This document shows, in pieces, positions 59,446 to 64,000 of a stretch of DNA of 64,000 nucleotides (position 1 is its first letter; every line of letters starts with the position of its first letter). The translations under genes and the position numbers were made by a program. Source of the DNA: Methanobacterium subterraneum (lineage in GTDB: Archaea > Methanobacteriota > Methanobacteria > Methanobacteriales > Methanobacteriaceae); contig NZ_CP017768.1 of the NCBI RefSeq assembly GCF_002813695.1, positions 2,102,501-2,166,500 on the forward strand, in the 5' to 3' direction. Below the pieces are notes generated by a model that was not told where the DNA came from, made no database searches, and saw nothing but the letters and a program-made list of their open reading frames with translations.

Positions 59446-59634
59446 CTATATATTTATCGTAATTGCTGTTTTGGGACATATTTCTAAACATTCCTTACAC
59501 ATTTTACAGTAAAGAGGGGATGTTACTTTTACACCATCATCTCTGGTGGTGAAAACATTACTGGGACATACATACGCACATTTAGAACACTTTGAACCAA
59601 TGCAAAGTTTTTCATCCAATATGATATTGATCAT
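59446..59634 (-). CDS. 2[4Fe-4S] ferredoxin, nif-linked
   Basis: 62 residues with CIGSKCSKCAYVCP and CKMCKECLEICP. It resembles the ferredoxin at 58816 in layout (same odd first spacing) and may be its paralogue. It lies between nifN and the NifX-like gene on the same strand. Confidence 0.88.
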   Translation of the reverse strand: MINIILDEKLCIGSKCSKCAYVCPSNVFTTRDDGVKVTSPLYCKMCKECLEICPKTAITINI

Positions 59635-59692
59635 GCCTTTTTATCCCTCTGTTAGGTTTCTTAGCCCATTATTTCCATTTAATCTATTCCAT

Positions 59693-61123
59693 TTAATTTA
59701 ATAATTCGTAACCCGTTTCATCATAATAATGCTGGATTATAGTGTTTGTTAACTGATCTAAAAGACTTAAACCACCTTTATAACCTAAAATACAGATTCT
59801 CTGAGCACCCACTCGATCAAATATAGGGAATCCTACTCTAAAGAGGGGTATATTTTCAGCAACAGCTATACGGCCTCCGTAAGAGTTTCCCATTAACAGA
59901 TCTGCTCCTGTTTTTTTAACCTGTTGGTGCAGATCATAGAGATCCCCACCATTGACCACCACGGGGTCATGACTTGTTTTTGAGGTGATCTTGCTGATAT
60001 CTTCCTGGAACTGGTTACTTTTAGTCCCGGTAGCAATAATGGATGGCTCCATACCCATTTCAACCACAAAACTAACCAAACCTGAGACCAGGTCAGGGTC
60101 TCCATAGATGGCTACTTTCCGTCCATGAGTATAGGTCTGTGAATCAACCATTCCATCCAACAATCTCCCACGATCGCGTTCCAGTATGGATGGGATGGTC
60201 TCAACATATTTAAGGGAGGAAAGAGTTTCAATGAACCTATCGGTGTTTTTCAGCCCCACTGGGAGGGATAATATGGTATGGGGTACACCAAATCTTTTGT
60301 TCAATAACTTTCCTCCCGAATCTGCATGTTTGGAGAGGGTTAAGGTAATTTTTGAATTAGCAGCCCGTCTGATTTCATCTAAAGTTGTTCCTCTGGAAGG
60401 TAAAAATTCTACAGAACCAGTAAGAGGTGCATTAAGTGACTCGGAAGTGTCAGTAAGGATAATGCTATTTAATTCCATTAATTTGATGATTTCTTTAACT
60501 TCTTCCACATCTGCAGGGGACAAATTCCCGGGGATAATGTTAATCACGTTATGTTTTTCTTCACTTTTAGGGGGTAAGGTGAGATTCCTTAGGAGTGAAA
60601 CAATGGTTTTATCATAACCTTCCACATGAGAACCACTGTAACTGGGAGTGGAAATGGACACTATGGGCGGGAATTCCTCGCCCTGATTTTTGAGATAAGA
60701 TTCACGGAATTTCTTTATTATTCCTTCAACATCATCGCCAATGGTTTCAGTAAGGCAACTGGAAGTAACGCCAATCAAAGCGGGATTGTACTGTATTTTA
60801 ATGGTCTCCAATGCTTTTATAAGGTTTTTTTCACCACCATAAACTACTGTGCCTTCACTTAAAGAAGTTGATGACACGTTAATTGGTTCCCTGAAATGAC
60901 GGCATAGCTGAAAGCGCATGTAAGTACTGCATCCTTGTGAACCATGAATGAGGGGCATGGCACCTTCAATACCCAGAAGTGCTTGAACTGCACCCATAGG
61001 CTGGCACATCGTGCAGGGATTAACCACTGCAAATTTTTTCTGATAAGGGGGTTCAGACTTTTTTTCACATCCAGATTCATCATGAAATGAATCGTTATTG
61101 TGGTTATCATGAGCCTTGTACAA
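59693..61123 (-). CDS. nifN: nitrogenase cofactor scaffold NifN
   Basis: 476 residues from TTG 61123, six bases below GGAGGTGA; the start lies inside the end of nifE (17-bp overlap). Component-1 signatures are [38 protein letters not shown] and [14 protein letters not shown]. It resembles NifK, as NifN should, but follows NifE. With NifE it forms the scaffold on which FeMo-cofactor is completed. Confidence 0.92.
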   Translation of the reverse strand: MYKAHDNHNNDSFHDESGCEKKSEPPYQKKFAVVNPCTMCQPMGAVQALLGIEGAMPLIHGSQGCSTYMRFQLCRHFREPINVSSTSLSEGTVVYGGEKNLIKALETIKIQYNPALIGVTSSCLTETIGDDVEGIIKKFRESYLKNQGEEFPPIVSISTPSYSGSHVEGYDKTIVSLLRNLTLPPKSEEKHNVINIIPGNLSPADVEEVKEIIKLMELNSIILTDTSESLNAPLTGSVEFLPSRGTTLDEIRRAANSKITLTLSKHADSGGKLLNKRFGVPHTILSLPVGLKNTDRFIETLSSLKYVETIPSILERDRGRLLDGMVDSQTYTHGRKVAIYGDPDLVSGLVSFVVEMGMEPSIIATGTKSNQFQEDISKITSKTSHDPVVVNGGDLYDLHQQVKKTGADLLMGNSYGGRIAVAENIPLFRVGFPIFDRVGAQRICILGYKGGLSLLDQLTNTIIQHYYDETGYELLN

Positions 61124-62726
61124 TCTCAGTCACCTCCTTTCTGGGTTTCTTCCCTATAGATTTGGCAGTTAAAATGTCAGGTTTAGCTGGTGGTTTAATT
61201 TGAGGGGAGTGATTCCATACTGGACTGGAAACTGCACGATCCACTTCACGGGCGAAGTTTAAAAACCCTTTAAAACCAGCAAAAGCGCTGATACGGTCAT
61301 GATTGAAGTCACAAAAGGCAATTCTCATTTTCAGTGATAGGTACTTTTCTTTGGCTCCAGAAACCAGTAAATCGGGTTTATATTTGCCTAGGAGTCGGGC
61401 TAGTTCCATGGCATTGGCATCATCCACAACTAGTGTTCCATCCCGTACAGTTTCTTTGATACGTTGATAATCTTCAGGAAGGCCGTTCTGAGTTCCAGTC
61501 AGTAAAACTTCCATTCCCAGTTCCTCAAATGCACGTATAAGGGACCAGGCCTTATTACCACCCACGTATACTGCTACTTTTTTACCACTTAAACGTTGAC
61601 GATATGGGGCAATAGACTCTTCCACAGTTTCTGTTTCTGTTTCAATAATTTTTTCAACTGTTTCTATCATTTGGGGGTCATTGAAAAATTTAGCAATGGC
61701 CATTAATGATGATGAGGTTTCTTCCACTCCGAAAAAGTTCACTCTTATCTGGGGAATGTTGTAGAGTTCTTCCATGGCATCTGCCAGGTAACGAGATGAT
61801 TTTTGGCACTGTACCAGGTTTAACTGGGCTAAATTGGCCTGGGCTATTTCTTCAACTGTAGAATCTCCAGTTACCACAGCCTGTATGGAAACACCTATTT
61901 TTTCCAGAAGTGGTTTAATTGCCCAGAAATCTCCAGCAACATTGAATTCTCCCAGGATATTCAGGCAATGATCTGAGTTATGGTCTTTTACTTCCTTTCT
62001 GTTTACATTTCCTTTATTTTGAGGAGGTTCTGTTCCAATAAGATACTCAAGGAGGGCGTCACATGCCAGTTGATGGCCCAAAGATTTGTTAACACTCCGG
62101 AAACCTTCTGATTGAACAGGTATAACTCTTGAACCTGTGATTTTTCCTGCCTCACCGCAAACCCTTTTAAGATCATCTCCAATTAATCCTACCACACAAG
62201 TGGCATAGACGAAAATGGCAGCAGGCTCAAAAATCTGGTTCAACTCTATTATAGTCTCCAAAAGTTTTTTCTCCCCTCCAAATACAATATCTCTTTCTTG
62301 TAGATCAGTGGAGAACCCATTACGGTAAAGTTCACAACCAGAAGAACGGGTTCCCCGAATATCCCATGTACAGGAGGCACATCCCAGTGGGCCGTGTACC
62401 AAGTGAATGGCGTCAGTAATGGGCATTAAAACCACTCTGGCCCCACCATAGACGCAGGATCGTTGGGTGACCATTCCTGGAACGCTAGCCTCATTACAGG
62501 AAGGAATTGAATTTGTTCCATCTTTTTTAACACACATGTGTTTTTTACGAGATTTAAGAGTCTTTATAATCTCCGATGGAATTTCAGGAACCTTGATATT
62601 CATCTCAGATTCCTTCAAAACTTTAATATTCGTCAAATCATTGGATGAAATCTTTCCGTCCTCTGTTACATAATCCTGTTGGTTTGAGTTATTTTTATTT
62701 TGCATTAGATGACCATTAATTTGCAT
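61107..62726 (-). CDS. nifE: nitrogenase cofactor scaffold NifE
   Basis: 539 residues, longer than usual because of a polar N-terminal extension of about 60 residues. The signatures are [36 protein letters not shown] and [12 protein letters not shown], and NifD-like domains follow ([20 protein letters not shown]). The NifD signature for the cofactor His-Cys pair is absent, as expected for NifE. It is translated just ahead of nifN with coupled ends. The start could be ATG 62726 or 62705. Confidence 0.92.
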   Translation of the reverse strand: MQINGHLMQNKNNSNQQDYVTEDGKISSNDLTNIKVLKESEMNIKVPEIPSEIIKTLKSRKKHMCVKKDGTNSIPSCNEASVPGMVTQRSCVYGGARVVLMPITDAIHLVHGPLGCASCTWDIRGTRSSGCELYRNGFSTDLQERDIVFGGEKKLLETIIELNQIFEPAAIFVYATCVVGLIGDDLKRVCGEAGKITGSRVIPVQSEGFRSVNKSLGHQLACDALLEYLIGTEPPQNKGNVNRKEVKDHNSDHCLNILGEFNVAGDFWAIKPLLEKIGVSIQAVVTGDSTVEEIAQANLAQLNLVQCQKSSRYLADAMEELYNIPQIRVNFFGVEETSSSLMAIAKFFNDPQMIETVEKIIETETETVEESIAPYRQRLSGKKVAVYVGGNKAWSLIRAFEELGMEVLLTGTQNGLPEDYQRIKETVRDGTLVVDDANAMELARLLGKYKPDLLVSGAKEKYLSLKMRIAFCDFNHDRISAFAGFKGFLNFAREVDRAVSSPVWNHSPQIKPPAKPDILTAKSIGKKPRKEVTEIVQGS

Positions 62727-62784
62727 TTATCATTTCTAAGACATTTATCCTTTTTTTTAAAATTTAAAAAAATATAATGATTTT

Positions 62785-64000
62785 TCACTGTTGTAATTTC
62801 CAGTGTTCTTGGTCATAATATTTTTCAAACACGGTATTGGTTATCCTGTCTATCAGGTTTACTGAACCATTGTATCCAACAATAGGAATTCTATGATAAC
62901 CTACTCGGTCATATACTGGATACCCAACTCTTATCAATGGAATATCTAGTTGTTTGGCAAATAATCTACCATCAGAGTGTCCAATCATTAAGTCCACAGA
63001 ATCTTCCTCCAATCGAACTTCTAAAGCTCTCAGATCGCTTCCGATCATTACATCAACTGGTTCATCAGATTCTTTGGCCACTATTTCCATTTCGCTGATA
63101 AATTCTGGGTTTTCAACACCAGTACAAACCACTGAGGGGATCATACCCAGTTCACATACAAAACGGGCAATACCCGCACTTATGGCTGGGTCTCCGAATA
63201 TGGCCACTTTTCTCCCGAAAAGATACCTTGATGAGAGATCAGCCATTGAATCAATTAACAGTCCTCTTTCATCTAGTATAGAATCAGGGACCTCTAAGCT
63301 GGTGAATTTCTTTAAATTCCGAATGAACTGGTCTGTATTCTGAACTCCTATGGGTATAGGACCCACTGCAGCCGGGATATTGTATTTTTTCTCCAGTGAC
63401 TGTGCACCTGAACCTGCATATCCACACAATGATATTGTTCCCAGACTGTTTGAAGAATCAAATATTTCATCAACAGTGGTCCCTCCTTTGGGATAAAATG
63501 GTTTTGTTTCAGTTACGGAAGGTCGCAGTGGTGAATCAAATGGGTCCGAGATATCGGTAAGTACAATGCCTTCAACTCCCATTAAGCTTAAAATATGTTT
63601 TATTTCTCGGATATCTCCAGGGTTCACTATCCCGGGGATTATATTAATTTTTTCATTGGGATGGGTAGGATCTTCAGCTAAGTTATTGACTAAAGCTTTA
63701 ATTGCATTATCATAACCTTTAAAATGGGTTTCAACAAAACTAGGGGTGCTTATGGGCACGATTTTTATTTTTTCTGCTTCTGTTGTCCCCATTTTTTGTT
63801 TCAGTTCTTCCCGGGCTATTTTTATGAAACCCTCCATGTCATCCCCAATAATTTCACTGGAACAGGTACTTATGGCACCTATCACGCTGGGTTTGAACCT
63901 GCTTGCCAGATTTATGATACCTGATATCAGGTTTTTCCTTCCTCCGAAGACAGCAGCGTCTTCGTGCAGTGATGTTACCGCAATTTCTGATGGTTCACGA
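62785..64000 (-). CDS. nifK: nitrogenase molybdenum-iron protein beta chain NifK (5' end off window)
   Basis: The frame is open from the right edge through 62785, about 404 residues shown. P-cluster and fold signatures are TSLHEDAAVFGGRKNLISGI, AISTCSSEIIGDDMEGF and FVETHFKGYDNAIK, with the late VGYPVYDRVGYHRIP, matching NifK. The internal GTG at 63885 is not the start; the coding sequence continues into the missing part. It precedes nifE by 58 bp. Upstream nifH, nifI and nifD are expected outside the window. Confidence 0.92.
   Translation of the reverse strand, partial: REPSEIAVTSLHEDAAVFGGRKNLISGIINLASRFKPSVIGAISTCSSEIIGDDMEGFIKIAREELKQKMGTTEAEKIKIVPISTPSFVETHFKGYDNAIKALVNNLAEDPTHPNEKINIIPGIVNPGDIREIKHILSLMGVEGIVLTDISDPFDSPLRPSVTETKPFYPKGGTTVDEIFDSSNSLGTISLCGYAGSGAQSLEKKYNIPAAVGPIPIGVQNTDQFIRNLKKFTSLEVPDSILDERGLLIDSMADLSSRYLFGRKVAIFGDPAISAGIARFVCELGMIPSVVCTGVENPEFISEMEIVAKESDEPVDVMIGSDLRALEVRLEEDSVDLMIGHSDGRLFAKQLDIPLIRVGYPVYDRVGYHRIPIVGYNGSVNLIDRITNTVFEKYYDQEHWKLQQ

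Overview
The window looks like chromosome of a mesophilic, hydrogen- and formate-using, nitrogen-fixing methanogen of the Methanobacteriales, most likely Methanobacterium. The sequence-based reasons are a tungsten-type formylmethanofuran dehydrogenase operon (fwdFGDACB), formate dehydrogenase with its transporter, a CfbD-like F430 enzyme, archaeal PurP, class I lysyl-tRNA synthetase, an MthK potassium-channel orthologue, nif genes, GGTGA/GGAGG ribosome-binding sites, many TTG and GTG starts, and AT-rich spacers.

Layout. 1-9 kb: the tail of a TGS-domain protein, a frameshifted beta-lactamase-fold protein, a Na,K-ATPase-like P-type pump, an MthK channel, sfsA, and a putative metallopeptidase. 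8.8-15.5 kb: cfbD, a sugar-nucleotidyltransferase/cupin fusion, hisH, an AIR-synthase-like protein, a frameshifted PAP2-type membrane protein, a HIT protein and tRNA-Arg(GCG). 15.6-18.0 kb: two insertion sequences almost end to end (IS630-like, then IS1595-like). 18-24.5 kb: a CBS regulator and purP, then a fluoride-riboswitch locus carrying a prenyltransferase-like protein, two class I pyrophosphatases and an enolase. 24.6-31.8 kb: carbonic anhydrase, an mvhD/flpD-fdhB pair, fdhB-fdhA and fdhC. 32-39.6 kb: small unknown proteins, an M20 amidohydrolase, a lipoprotein, a cytosine-deaminase-like enzyme, and a probable two-gene UGSC-type operon split by a third insertion sequence. 39.7-45.8 kb: lysS, thiC, a PfkB kinase, a LysR regulator and hexuloisomerase. 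45.9-55.7 kb: molybdenum/tungsten cofactor genes (fdhD, modE-like, moaA, mobB) divergent from the fwd operon. 55.8-64 kb: an IS1595 relic, an FMN protein, a molybdopterin oxidoreductase, then nifK-nifE-nifN with two ferredoxins and a nifX-like gene, nifK running off the right edge.

How the genes fit together. Formate enters through FdhC and is oxidised by FdhAB. FlpD/MvhD would link formate or F420H2 electrons to heterodisulfide reductase, which by flavin-based bifurcation supplies the ferredoxin used by Fwd. The FdhD/MoaA/MobB/ModE cluster supplies and regulates the pterin cofactor needed by FdhA, FwdB and the oxidoreductase beside nif. The most unusual block is 20.56-24.2 kb. A fluoride riboswitch there stands upstream of paralogues of the two classic fluoride-sensitive enzymes, pyrophosphatase and enolase, and there is no recognisable fluoride exporter. 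The second pyrophosphatase has lost several active-site residues, and two genes in the block appear to use non-standard start codons.

Several reading-frame breaks (near 1.79, 14.11, 16.12 and 17.49 kb) occur in this window, three of them at homopolymer runs. Sequencing error, programmed slippage and true decay cannot be separated from the sequence alone.
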